Source: Pseudomonas fragi (lineage in GTDB: Bacteria; Pseudomonadota; Gammaproteobacteria; Pseudomonadales; Pseudomonadaceae). From it: 64,000 nt of DNA. The notes beneath the pieces were generated by a model, which saw only the letters and a list, made by a program, of their open reading frames with translations, made no database searches and was not told the origin of the DNA. Positions 27,380-36,500 of this stretch are shown piece by piece (position 1 is the stretch's first letter; every line of letters begins with the position of its first letter). A program made the translations under genes and the position numbers. Where the stretch lies: assembly GCF_025426255.1 (NCBI RefSeq), contig NZ_CP104861.1:682001-746000 (forward strand), read 5' to 3'.

Positions 27380-29446
27380 ATGAATAATAAAAATAGCCTG
27401 CTACGCCACATTCCGTGGCTGGTGCTGGCAATAGTAGGAGCCTGCGCCCTTGGCGTAGTGGCATTGCGTCGAGGGGAGGCGATCAACGCCTTGTGGATCG
27501 TAGTGGCAGCGGTTGCCATCTATCTGGTTGCTTATCGCTATTACAGTTTGTTTATCGCTACCAAGGTAATGCAGCTCGACTCTGGTCGCGCGACGCCTGC
27601 GGTGCTCAACAATGATGGTCTGGACTATGTGCCGACCAACAAACACATTCTTTTTGGTCACCACTTTGCTGCCATCGCTGGCGCTGGCCCCTTGGTCGGT
27701 CCCGTATTGGCCGCACAAATGGGCTACCTGCCGGGCACGCTTTGGCTGATCGCCGGTGTCGTACTGGCAGGCGCGGTGCAGGACTTTATGGTCCTGTTCA
27801 TGTCCACTCGCCGCAACGGTCGCTCCTTGGGCGACATGGTGCGCGAGGAAATGGGCAAGGTGCCTGGCACCATCGCGCTGTTTGGCTGCTTCCTGATCAT
27901 GATCATCATCCTCGCGGTGCTGGCGCTGATCGTGGTCAAGGCCTTGGCCGAGAGCCCGTGGGGCATGTTCACGGTGATGGCGACCATCCCGATCGCGATG
28001 TTCATGGGCATTTACATGCGCTACATCCGCCCGGGGCGCATCGGTGAAATCTCGGTTGTCGGTGTACTGCTGTTGCTCGGTTCGATCTGGCTGGGGGGCC
28101 AAATTGCGGCCAGCCCGGAGTGGGCTCCGGTGTTTACCTTCACCGGTACGCAAATCACCTGGATGCTGATCGGTTATGGTTTTGTCGCGGCGGTATTGCC
28201 GGTGTGGCTGGTTCTGGCTCCGCGTGACTACCTGTCGACGTTCCTTAAAATCGGCACCATCGTGGCCTTGGCAATCGGCATTCTGGTTACCATGCCCGAG
28301 CTGAAAATGCCCGCGCTGACCCAGTTCACCGATGGCACTGGCCCAGTCTGGAAAGGCGGCCTGTTCCCGTTCCTGTTCATCACCATTGCCTGCGGCGCGG
28401 TATCGGGTTTCCACGCGCTGATTGCGTCGGGTACGACACCCAAGCTGTTGGATAACGAAAGCAACGCTCGTTACATCGGTTATGGCGCGATGCTGATGGA
28501 ATCTTTCGTGGCCATTATGGCGATGGTTGCTGCTTCGGTGATCGAGCCGGGTGTGTACTTCGCCATGAACAGCCCGGCGGCTATCGTCGGCGGTGACGTG
28601 GTGACTGTGGCCCAGACCGTTAGCAGCTGGGGTTTTGCAATTACTCCGGATGCGCTGACCGCGCTGGCCAAGGACATCGGTGAAACCACTGTGTTGGCCC
28701 GTGCTGGCGGTGCACCGACACTGGCTGTAGGTATCGCTCAGATCCTGCACAACGTGTTGCCGGGCGAAAACACTATGGCGTTCTGGTATCACTTCGCTAT
28801 TTTGTTTGAAGCACTGTTCATTCTGACTGCGGTTGACGCCGGTACACGTGCCGGTCGCTTTATGCTGCAAGACCTGCTCGGCAGCTTTGTCCCGGCACTC
28901 AAGCGCACCGAGTCCTGGGGCGCCAACCTGCTGGCAACTGGCCTGTGTGTGGCGATGTGGGGCTACCTGCTGTATCAGGGCGTGATCGATCCATTGGGCG
29001 GCATCAACACCCTGTGGCCGCTGTTCGGTATCTCTAACCAGATGCTGGCGGGTATCGCGCTGATGCTGGCAACCGTTGTGCTGATCAAAATGAAGCGCCA
29101 GCGCTACATTTGGGTAACCATGCTGCCAGCGATCTGGCTGCTGATCTGCACCACCGTCGCGGGCTTTATCAAATTGTTCGACGCCAACCCGGCGGTCGGT
29201 TTCCTGGCCTTGGCCAAGAAATACAGCACTGCACTGGACGCAGGCCAAGTGATTGCCCCGGCGAAAAACATCGACCAGATGCAACACGTGATCATCAACG
29301 CCTACACCAACGCCGGTTTGACCGTGCTGTTTCTGTTCGTGGTGTTCAGTATTCTGTTCTTTGCGATCAAAGTGGGTATAGCTGCATGGGGCAGCAAAGA
29401 ACGTACGGATAAAGAGTCGCCGTACCAAGCCATGCCGGATGCTTAA
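27380..29446 (+). CDS. cstA: CstA-family carbon-starvation transporter
   Basis: 688 residues with about 16-18 transmembrane segments. The CstA signature GHHFAAIAGAGPLVGPVLAA is near residue 93. Family members import pyruvate (E. coli BtsT/YjiY) or peptides (CstA). The gene order transporter, yjiX, yjiA matches the E. coli yjiY-yjiX-yjiA cluster, which favours a pyruvate/small-acid role by context. The first codons form an A-rich Hfq/Crc-type motif (see 27383-27397). The 214-base upstream gap shows no other clear feature. Confidence 0.9.
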   Translation: MNNKNSLLRHIPWLVLAIVGACALGVVALRRGEAINALWIVVAAVAIYLVAYRYYSLFIATKVMQLDSGRATPAVLNNDGLDYVPTNKHILFGHHFAAIAGAGPLVGPVLAAQMGYLPGTLWLIAGVVLAGAVQDFMVLFMSTRRNGRSLGDMVREEMGKVPGTIALFGCFLIMIIILAVLALIVVKALAESPWGMFTVMATIPIAMFMGIYMRYIRPGRIGEISVVGVLLLLGSIWLGGQIAASPEWAPVFTFTGTQITWMLIGYGFVAAVLPVWLVLAPRDYLSTFLKIGTIVALAIGILVTMPELKMPALTQFTDGTGPVWKGGLFPFLFITIACGAVSGFHALIASGTTPKLLDNESNARYIGYGAMLMESFVAIMAMVAASVIEPGVYFAMNSPAAIVGGDVVTVAQTVSSWGFAITPDALTALAKDIGETTVLARAGGAPTLAVGIAQILHNVLPGENTMAFWYHFAILFEALFILTAVDAGTRAGRFMLQDLLGSFVPALKRTESWGANLLATGLCVAMWGYLLYQGVIDPLGGINTLWPLFGISNQMLAGIALMLATVVLIKMKRQRYIWVTMLPAIWLLICTTVAGFIKLFDANPAVGFLALAKKYSTALDAGQVIAPAKNIDQMQHVIINAYTNAGLTVLFLFVVFSILFFAIKVGIAAWGSKERTDKESPYQAMPDA
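27383..27397 (+). promoter_or_regulatory. Hfq/Crc catabolite-repression motif at the cstA start
   Basis: Codons 2-6 read AAT AAT AAA AAT AGC, five consecutive ARN triplets that contain the AANAANAA catabolite-activity motif directly after the start codon. In pseudomonads Hfq with Crc binds such motifs to block translation when preferred carbon sources are present. Confidence 0.65.
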
Positions 29447-29461
29447 CAGAGGGTTGCAACC

Positions 29462-29659
29462 ATGTTCAATGACCTGAGTCGCCTCGGTAAATACCTCGGT
29501 CAGGCCGCACGCCTGATGGTCGGCATGCCCGACTACGACAACTACGTCGAGCATATGCAAACCAAACACCCGGACAAGCCGGTCATGACCTACGAAGCGT
29601 TCTTTCGCGAACGCCAGGAGGCTCGTTACGGCGGCAAGGGCGGGCCCAAGTGCTGTTAA
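29462..29659 (+). CDS. yjiX: YbdD/YjiX family small protein (DUF466)
   Basis: 65 residues with the family signature [20 protein letters not shown] and a C-terminal [11 protein letters not shown] end. It lies 15 bases after cstA, as yjiX follows yjiY in E. coli. Family members appear to associate with the CstA-type transporter; exact function is unknown. Confidence 0.9.
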   Translation: MFNDLSRLGKYLGQAARLMVGMPDYDNYVEHMQTKHPDKPVMTYEAFFRERQEARYGGKGGPKCC

Positions 29660-29689
29660 CCCGCCAAGGGTGAGCTGTATTTAATTAAT

Positions 29690-29774
29690 GTGGGAGCGAG
29701 CCTGCTCGCGATAAGGGCGCTGCGGTGTATTAGTTACACCGCGTTGCTTGAATCGCGTGCAGGCTCGCTCCCAT
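29690..29774. repeat. REP-type palindrome (TGTGGGAGC family)
   Basis: GTGGGAGCGAGCCTGCTCGC pairs with GCAGGCTCGCTCCCA at the right end. It sits between yjiX and yjiA. Confidence 0.85.
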
Positions 29775-29809
29775 ATTTGTTTTTGGCTGTATTTTTCAGG
29801 AGACTCTGC

Positions 29810-30802
29810 ATGTCCTCTCCCATCCCCGTCACCATCCTCAGCGGTTTTTTGGGGGCCGGTAAAACCACGTTGTTGCGCTACCTGCTCAAGGCCGAGCACG
29901 GCCTGAAAATCGCCGTGATCGAGAACGAATTCAGCGATGCCGGGATCGATACCCAGTTGCTGGGCGACGAGCCGGTGCAAGTGATGACCTTGGCCAATGG
30001 CTGCGTGTGCTGCACCATCCACACCGACCTGACCAAAGCGCTGTATCTGCTGCTTGAACGCCTGGACAGCGGTGAAATCGCCTTCGACCGACTGGTGATC
30101 GAATGCACCGGCCTGGCCGATCCGGCGCCAGTGGCGCAAACCTTCTTTATTGACGAAGAACTGCGCGAGCGTTACCTGCTGGACGGCATCATCACCCTGG
30201 TGGACGCCGCCCACGCCGATGTACACCTGAGCCAGACCATTGCCCAAGCGCAAATAGGTTTTGCTGACCGCCTGCTGGTAAGCAAGCGCGACCTGGTGGA
30301 TGACGCCACCTTTGCTGCCCTGAGTGAGCGCCTGACCCGCATCAACCGTCGAGCGCCGATTCGCGTGGTCGAGCACGGCAAGATTGATCTGGCCGAGTTG
30401 CTGGGTGTGCGCGGGTTTAACCTGAACGCAGACCTGGGCGGTGGCCTGAGCTTGCGCCCGGTGCAGCCTGCGACGTCCATCGACCGTATCTCCAGTGTGG
30501 TGTTGCGCACCGATAAACCGCTGGATATCGACAGCCTTAGCGCATTTATGAACGAACTGCTGGAAGATCACGGCACGCAGTTGCTGCGCTACAAGGGCGT
30601 GCTGAGCATTGCCGGCGAAGATCGCCGGTTGGTGTTTCAGGGTGTGCTCAAGTTGTATGGCTTTGATTGGGACACCGAGTGGGCCGAAGGTGAAACGCGT
30701 GAAAGCGTGATGGTGTTTATTGCCGATGACTTGCCTGAGGCAAAGATTCGCGAGGGGTTTGCGCAGCTAGGGGCTTTTGATTTTCTCGCCTCACGGAAAT
30801 AG
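29810..30802 (+). CDS. yjiA: CobW/YjiA-family GTP-binding metallochaperone
   Basis: 330 residues from ATG at 29810, with CAGGAG 7 bases upstream; the longer open frame includes the REP and is rejected. G3E GTPase: Walker A GFLGAGKTT (about 10-18), metal-binding CxCC motif in NGCVCCTIH (about 64-72), guanine motif SKRD (about 161) and the C-terminal CobW_C domain. Members bind Zn or Co and deliver metal to enzymes. The position after cstA-yjiX matches the E. coli cluster. No Zur site was seen. Confidence 0.9.
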   Translation: MSSPIPVTILSGFLGAGKTTLLRYLLKAEHGLKIAVIENEFSDAGIDTQLLGDEPVQVMTLANGCVCCTIHTDLTKALYLLLERLDSGEIAFDRLVIECTGLADPAPVAQTFFIDEELRERYLLDGIITLVDAAHADVHLSQTIAQAQIGFADRLLVSKRDLVDDATFAALSERLTRINRRAPIRVVEHGKIDLAELLGVRGFNLNADLGGGLSLRPVQPATSIDRISSVVLRTDKPLDIDSLSAFMNELLEDHGTQLLRYKGVLSIAGEDRRLVFQGVLKLYGFDWDTEWAEGETRESVMVFIADDLPEAKIREGFAQLGAFDFLASRK

Positions 30803-30827
30803 CAGATTTTTCGCACAGCTTTGCCAA

Positions 30828-30857
30828 TTGCTGCGCCACGAGCTCGATGCCTATAGT
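30828..30857 (+). promoter_or_regulatory. Sigma-70-like promoter of the structured leader
   Basis: TTGCTG (30828-30833), an 18-base spacer and TATAGT (30852-30857) predict transcription starting near 30864, exactly where the first hairpin of the leader begins. Confidence 0.6.
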
Positions 30858-30863
30858 CAGCGA

Positions 30864-31063
30864 TCGCCCTAAAGGCGACCGGGTTTGGCGACCTGGATCC
30901 GTCAAGAATTGCTATCTATGGCCGAGCGTGTATTTTGCTCGCTGTGCTTTATGGCAGCTGTACGTGGGAGATCTTCGGGTCTGCCGGGTTTTCTTGACTC
31001 TTACCGGTTCGCCAACCCGCGTACAGCGGCCACCTATTTCCTTTGGCGAGAAAAGCGGGTGGC
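30864..31063 (+). ncRNA. Structured 5' leader RNA, candidate cis-regulatory element
   Basis: Helices in order: TCGCC/GGCGA (30864-30878); CCGGGT/ACCTGG with one G-U (30879-30896); CGAGC/GCTCG (30923-30941). Next is a 12-bp basal helix GCTGTACGTGGG/CCCGCGTACAGC with one G-U (30957-30968 with 31016-31027). It encloses AGATC-UUCG-GGTCT (30969-30982, a cUUCGg tetraloop) and GCCGG/CCGGT (30983-31008). Last is GCCACC/GGTGGC (31029-31063). The final helix ends 30 bases before the ATG of the next gene. No U-tract follows, so it is not an ordinary terminator. Two reading frames across it are open, so annotators may have mistaken it for coding sequence. I cannot assign it to a named RNA family. Confidence 0.6.
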
Positions 31064-31092
31064 TTAAATCCGTAAGCACAAGAGTCTTTTCC

Positions 31093-31362
31093 ATGACACA
31101 AAATTCATACATACCGCTAACCGCCATCGACTGCACCATCCCCGCCTTGTTGATCGACCGCAACGCACCTGTGGATGTGTTGCACGCTAACGCCGTCGCC
31201 CGCGTACTGGCTGTGACCCAGATGATGGAAACCTTTTCCAGCCGCGATCTGTTGCAGGCAGACTCCGTTGATATCAAGCATCTGGCCATCACTGCGGCAC
31301 TATTGCTTCGTGACGGCTGTGACCTGTTGAATGTATTGGGCTGGCGTTTGCAGCCTAAGTAA
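31093..31362 (+). CDS. Small protein of unknown function (DUF3077-like?)
   Basis: 89 residues from ATG at 31093. The frame is open upstream through the structured leader, so a longer 171-residue call is possible but improbable. No signal peptide or transmembrane segment. The C-terminal half is predicted helical (VARVLAVTQMMETFSSRDLL, then ITAALLLRDGCDLLNVLG). It resembles the short helical DUF3077-type proteins common in Pseudomonas, from memory only. The ribosome site is weak (AAGAG), which would fit control by the leader. Confidence 0.6.
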   Translation: MTQNSYIPLTAIDCTIPALLIDRNAPVDVLHANAVARVLAVTQMMETFSSRDLLQADSVDIKHLAITAALLLRDGCDLLNVLGWRLQPK

Positions 31363-31383
31363 ACATGTCACGGACTACATTTT

Positions 31384-31470
31384 GTGGGAGCGAGCCTGCT
31401 CGCGATTCAGGCAATGCGGTCTTTCAGATAAACCAGGTCGAAACCATCGCTGGCAGGCCAGCTCCCACAG
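31384..31470. repeat. REP-type palindrome (TGTGGGAGC family)
   Basis: GTGGGAGCGAGCCTGCTCGC on the left and GGCAGGCCAGCTCCCACA on the right form the inverted pair, between convergent genes. Confidence 0.85.
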
Positions 31471-31486
31471 AAGAATAAGTTGATAA

Positions 31487-32041
31487 TTAATAAGGCACGT
31501 TTCTTTCGAGGATAGTTAACAGAAATACCATTTTGTTTCTTTCGTCTGTCTCGGCCAAATAGTGGTAAGGGGAACCTTTAACTTTCTTTATGCCGAGAGA
31601 CCTGTTGTTGTGGGTCTTTAACGTAATGAGTGTATGACGCTCAAGCAAAGTGTCCCCCGTAACGTTGGCGTTTTGTTGACTAAGTAGCGTGAAGGCAAGA
31701 GGGTCTTTTAATGTCGGACTTCTCGCATAGATGGTGTCTAAATGATTTTTAGCCAGCCGGTGGCGATCATATTTCCCAGTGTGTTTAATATGTATTTCAT
31801 AGCCCTTGGCAGTATGGCGGAAGTAAAGCTTGAGTGGCGCCTTGACCCCGCCGTTGGCGTGCGGCTGTATGCCGATGGCGCCCGAGTCATCGCGGGTCTG
31901 CGGTCGGCCGGAGAAGACGCCGCCACTGCCCAGCAAGTCTGTGACCATTACCGGCTGGCCGTAAAGTGTGCCCAGTAGATCAAGGTTGTAGTTCGGTACT
32001 TGTAAGGTGGCGATAAAGGATTTTTGAGTGTCGTTAGTCAT
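31487..32041 (-). CDS. Unrecognised protein
   Basis: 184 residues from ATG at 32041 (an ATG ten codons upstream is possible). No signal peptide, transmembrane helix or motif that I recognise. The C-terminal two thirds look beta-rich, with repeating segments such as LKLYFRHTAKGYEIHIKHTG, TLITLKTHNNRSLGIKKVKG and MVFLLTILERN; a beta-trefoil or lectin-like fold is conceivable but unproven. Codon use is more AT-rich than neighbouring glyA and morA, suggesting an accessory gene. An 8-bp inverted repeat abuts the start codon. Confidence 0.6.
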   Translation of the reverse strand: MTNDTQKSFIATLQVPNYNLDLLGTLYGQPVMVTDLLGSGGVFSGRPQTRDDSGAIGIQPHANGGVKAPLKLYFRHTAKGYEIHIKHTGKYDRHRLAKNHLDTIYARSPTLKDPLAFTLLSQQNANVTGDTLLERHTLITLKTHNNRSLGIKKVKGSPYHYLAETDERNKMVFLLTILERNVPY

Positions 32042-32042
32042 G

Positions 32043-32082
32043 GTCTGAACTCTGCAATGGATGAAAAGCATAAAGTTCAGAC
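32043..32082. promoter_or_regulatory. Inverted repeat abutting a start codon
   Basis: GTCTGAAC (32043-32050) and GTTCAGAC (32075-32082) are perfect 8-base inverted copies. The inner copy ends one base before the minus-strand ATG at 32041. It could be an operator or an RNA hairpin that hides the ribosome site. Confidence 0.4.
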
Positions 32083-32136
32083 TAGGTTGTTATTGTGCAG
32101 GTGCGCTGCGCTATATGTTTCAAAATAACCGACGCC

Positions 32137-32165
32137 ATAAAAAGCCCGGCTAATAAGCCGGGCTT
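32137..32165 (-). terminator. Terminator of glyA
   Basis: A perfect 10-bp stem AAGCCCGGCT/AGCCGGGCTT with a 4-base loop is followed on the minus strand by TTTTT. Confidence 0.88.
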
Positions 32166-32184
32166 CTTGTTTAGCTATTTACAC

Positions 32185-33438
32185 TCAGTTGCCGTAGACC
32201 GGCAGCTTGGCGCAAATGGCTTTGACTTTCTCGCGAACGGCGTCGATAACGGCTTCGTTGTTGATATCAGCCAGGATGTCGCAGATCCAGGTAGCCAGTT
32301 CACGGCATTCTTCTACTTTGAAGCCGCGAGTGGTAACTGCTGGAGTACCGAAACGCAGACCCGAGGTCACGAACGGGGAGCGCGGATCGTTCGGTACGGA
32401 GTTTTTGTTTACGGTGATGAAGGCTTTGCCCAGTGCGGCGTCAGCGTCTTTACCGGAGATGTCCTGCTTGATCAGCGACAGCAGGAACAGGTGGTTTTCA
32501 GTACCGCCCGATACCACGTCAAAACCACGTTCGATAAATACCGAAGCCATGGCCTGAGCGTTTTTCACGACTTGTTGCTGGTAAGCCTTGAACTCTGGTT
32601 GCAGAGCTTCTTTGAAGCACACGGCCTTGGCGGCGATAACGTGCTCCAGCGGGCCGCCTTGCGAACCTGGGAAAACAGCAGAGTTCAGCTTCTTCTCGAT
32701 GTCGGCGTTGGCTTTGGCCAGGATCAGGCCGCCACGTGGACCGCGCAGGGTTTTGTGGGTAGTGGTGGTCACTACGTCCGCAAATGGAACCGGGTTCGGG
32801 TAAACACCCGCTGCAACCAGACCGGCTACGTGAGCCATGTCCACGAACAGGTAGGCGCCAACCTTGTCAGCGATTGCACGGAAACGTGGGAAGTCGAGGA
32901 TCTGCGAGTAAGCAGAGAAACCAGCCACGATCATTTTTGGCTTGTGTTCAACGGCCAGGCGCTCAACTTCGTCGTAGTCGATCAGACCGTTGGCATCGAT
33001 ACCGTACTGGATGGCGTTGTACAGCTTGCCCGAGGACGAAACGCTGGCGCCGTGGGTCAAGTGACCGCCGTGGGCCAGGCTCATGCCCAGGATGGTGTCG
33101 CCAGCCGACAACAGGGCCAGGTAAACAGCGCTGTTGGCCTGGGAACCAGCGTGCGGCTGAACGTTGGCGTAATCGGCGCCGAACAGTTCTTTTGCACGGT
33201 CGATAGCCAGTTGCTCAACTACGTCGACGTATTCGCAGCCGCCGTAGTAGCGCTTACCCGGGTAGCCTTCGGCGTATTTGTTGGTCAATACCGAGCCTTG
33301 AGCTTCCATCACCGCTGGGCTGGTGTAGTTTTCCGAAGCGATCAGCTCAATATGTTCTTCCTGGCGCTGAGCTTCTTGCTCCATGGCGGCAAAAAGGTCG
33401 GCGTCGAACTTGGCAAGTGTCAAATCACGGCTGAACAT
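32185..33438 (-). CDS. glyA: Serine hydroxymethyltransferase
   Basis: 417 residues, the standard length. It interconverts serine and glycine with tetrahydrofolate. The PLP lysine is in [16 protein letters not shown]; other signatures are [14 protein letters not shown] and NVQPHSGS-like [14 protein letters not shown]. The start MFSRDLTL at 33438 has GAGG 7 bases upstream. A PA4602-like position next to morA suggests orthology to the glyA copy at that locus; other glyA paralogues are usual in Pseudomonas. Confidence 0.97.
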   Translation of the reverse strand: MFSRDLTLAKFDADLFAAMEQEAQRQEEHIELIASENYTSPAVMEAQGSVLTNKYAEGYPGKRYYGGCEYVDVVEQLAIDRAKELFGADYANVQPHAGSQANSAVYLALLSAGDTILGMSLAHGGHLTHGASVSSSGKLYNAIQYGIDANGLIDYDEVERLAVEHKPKMIVAGFSAYSQILDFPRFRAIADKVGAYLFVDMAHVAGLVAAGVYPNPVPFADVVTTTTHKTLRGPRGGLILAKANADIEKKLNSAVFPGSQGGPLEHVIAAKAVCFKEALQPEFKAYQQQVVKNAQAMASVFIERGFDVVSGGTENHLFLLSLIKQDISGKDADAALGKAFITVNKNSVPNDPRSPFVTSGLRFGTPAVTTRGFKVEECRELATWICDILADINNEAVIDAVREKVKAICAKLPVYGN

Positions 33439-33542
33439 GGCGGTCCTCAAGGATCGGGGCAGAAAAGGAAGGCATTCTAACTCAAAGGGTTTTATCTGGC
33501 ATATGAATGCGATTCATGGTCGTCAGTTGCAAGCTGCAAGCT

Positions 33543-36500
33543 TCAAGCTTGAAGTTCATCACTTGCCGCTCGCAGCTGCTTGACCAGCAGGTGTGCCGGC
33601 ATCGGTCGGCCAAACAGGTAGCCCTGGACCTCATCGCAGCCGTGCTCGCGCAGGAAGTCCAGCTGTTCGTGGGTCTCCACGCCTTCAGCGATTACCGCAA
33701 GGTTGAGGCTGTGGGCCATCGCAATGATTGCACGGGCTATCTGTGCGTCTTGCTCGCCTGCGGGCAGGCCATCGACAAAGGTACGGTCGATTTTCAACAC
33801 GTCGATGGGGAACTGTTTGAGGTAGTTGAGCGACGAGTAACCGGTGCCAAAGTCGTCCACAGCAATGCTCAGGCCGAGGTTTTTCAGGCTGGCGAGAATA
33901 TGCAGGGCCTCGCTGACTTCACGCATCAGGATGCTTTCGGTCAGTTCAAGCTCCAGGCAGGCAGGCGACAGGCCGGTTTCCTTGAGGATATTGGCAATGC
34001 GTGTGCCCAGTTGGCCATCGGAGAACTGGCGCGCCGAGATATTGACCGAGACTTTGGGCACACGCACTTTGGCCTGGTGCCAGAGCTTGAGCTGGCGACA
34101 GGCTTCGGCCAGTACCCAGTCGCCCACCTCGACCACCAGCCCCAGTTCTTCGAGAACCGGGATAAAGTCGCCGGGTGGTACCAGGCCGCGCCTTGAGTGG
34201 TTCCAGCGCAGCAGCGCCTCGACCCCGGTCAGGCGTTTGCCGTCGCCGCTGAATTGCGGCTGGTAATAAAGGATGAACTCCTGCTGTTCCAGCGCGTGGC
34301 GCAAGTCGCTTTCAAGTTCAAGACGCTCCAGGGCGCTGGCGTTCATGTCCGCCTGATAGAACTGGAAGTTGTTTTTGCCGCGTTCCTTGGCGTGGTACAT
34401 CGCGGTGTCGGCGTTTTTCATCAGTTGGCTGAGTTCGTTGCCGTCTTGCGGGCTCAGGGCGATGCCAATACTGGCCGTGACGAAGAACTCGCGGCTTTCG
34501 AGTACGAAGGGTTTTACCAGGCTGGCAAGGATGTGCTCGGCCACGCTGATTGCGCGGTTCAAGGCCAGTTCGCGAGTGACGCGTGACTGCAACAGCAAGG
34601 TGAACTCATCGCCACCCATGCGGGCCACGGTATCGTCGTCGCCGACGCAGGCCAGCAAGCGAATGGCCATGTCCTTGAGCATGCGGTCGCCTGCCGCGTG
34701 GCCCAAGGAATCGTTGATCGGCTTGAAACGGTCAAGATCGAGGAACATCAGCACAACCCACGACTTGTTACGTTCGGCCTGTTGCAGTGCGGTGTGCAGA
34801 CGATCCTGAAACAGGGTGCGGTTGGGCAGGTGGGTCAGGGCATCGTAATAGGCCAGGCGGTGGATACGCTGCTCGCTGGCCTTGCGTTCACTGATGTCAC
34901 TGAAAAAGCATACATAGCTGGCCAGATCACCCTCGTCGTCGAACACGGCCGTAATGCCGACCCAGGCCGGGTAGTGTTCGCCGTTGAGGCGCTTGAGCCA
35001 GACTTCACCTTCCCAGGTGCCGTGCTGATTCAGTTGTTTGAGCACATAGGTGAGGTGCGCGCGCTGCTGGGCATCAACGGTCAGCATGCTCGGCAATTGG
35101 TCGAGCACCTGTGATACGGCATAACCGCTGACCCGGCTGAATGCTTCGTTGGCTTGCACGATATAGCCCGCGGGATCCGTAATCAGGATGGCCGAGGTGG
35201 AGTGTTCGAATACCGTGGCAGCCATGCGCAGGTCTTTTTCTGCACGCCGCTGCTGACTGATATCACGGCCAACACCCAGGATGCCTTCGAAGGTATCGTT
35301 TTCATCCCACACCAGTACTAGGCGCAGTTCGATCGGGACGGTATGCCCGTCGGCACGCAAGCAATCGAGCAGGAATACCTGGGTTTGCATCTGGGATCGC
35401 AGGGCCGATAGTTGCTGGGGCTTGTCGAGCGCGTTACTGACGCGCTTGATCAGGCTGAAAATACCCTCCAGCTGTTGTGGGGTGGCGATAATCGATTGCC
35501 AGCCATTGTCGAACACCCATTGTGCCTCGTACCCCAGTACGGTCTGTATCGAGGGGCTGAGGTAGTTCATGCGTAACGTGCTGTCGGTAGAGAAAATAAC
35601 GTCGCTGATGCTTTCGGCCAGCATCCGATAACGTTGTTCGCTGTCGCGCAATGACTCGCTGGCTTCAATCTGGTCAGTGATGTCTTTGGCCACCCCCACA
35701 ACACGTGTGACTTGATCTCCCGTGTCCCGGGCGAAGGCTTGCTCGCGGATGTCGAAGCGCCGCCAAGTGCCCTGGTGATGGCGAAATCTCAGTTGGCACT
35801 GCATCAGGTTTTTGTAGCCGTTGTCCCGTTGTTCTTGGCGTAACTGGTGATAACGCTCGGCGTCTTCGGGGTGCAGCAGTAGCTCCCAGAAATAAGCGCC
35901 CATTTCTTGCAGTTCGATGGCGCTATAACCCAGGGTTTGCCCAAGGTGATGGTTGCTGAAAATGATTCGCTGGCTGATCACATTCTGCACATAGAGATGG
36001 TCGGGCACGGTGCGTACGACATCGGACCAAAAGCTCTCGCGTTCTTGCAGGGACAATTCGATCAGCTTACGGCTGGTGATGTCGCTGATGCTCAGGATGA
36101 CCGAGTGATAATCCTCGCGGTCCACCGGCAGGCGTAACACCAGCCATAAATGCTGATCCTGGGCATTGGCATGGGTCAGCTTGATTTCCAGCTCAAGTTG
36201 CTGCTGTTGATTGAGCACCGCCTCGACAATTGTGTAACCGATGGTCGAGCTGCTGATCAGCTTTAGCCAGGCGCCGTTGCCTGAGTCGACCTCCAGCAGC
36301 TGCATGGACATCTGATTGACTTCAGTAATGCGCAACTGCTCAAAAAGTTGGCGTCTATGTTGCGGGTTGTTGTCCAGCCACCGCTTGAGGTTGTCGCTGT
36401 CATGCAGTTTTTCTCGTTCAAGAAATCCGCGCAGGCTCGACAGGTCGAGAACGCACAGGGCCACGCCGGTGCCTTCAAAAATATCCTGATACCGACGACG

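Noticed and set aside
27401..29569. Long open frame on the minus strand opposite cstA (about 720 codons)
   Set aside because: Same reasoning: high-GC codon bias keeps the opposite strand open; composition is shadow-like and no domain is recognisable.
30885..31067. 60-codon open frame inside the structured leader (TTG start)
   Set aside because: It overlaps every predicted helix and has no ribosome site. Short ORFs of this kind may be annotated in other genomes, but the RNA fold explains the sequence better.
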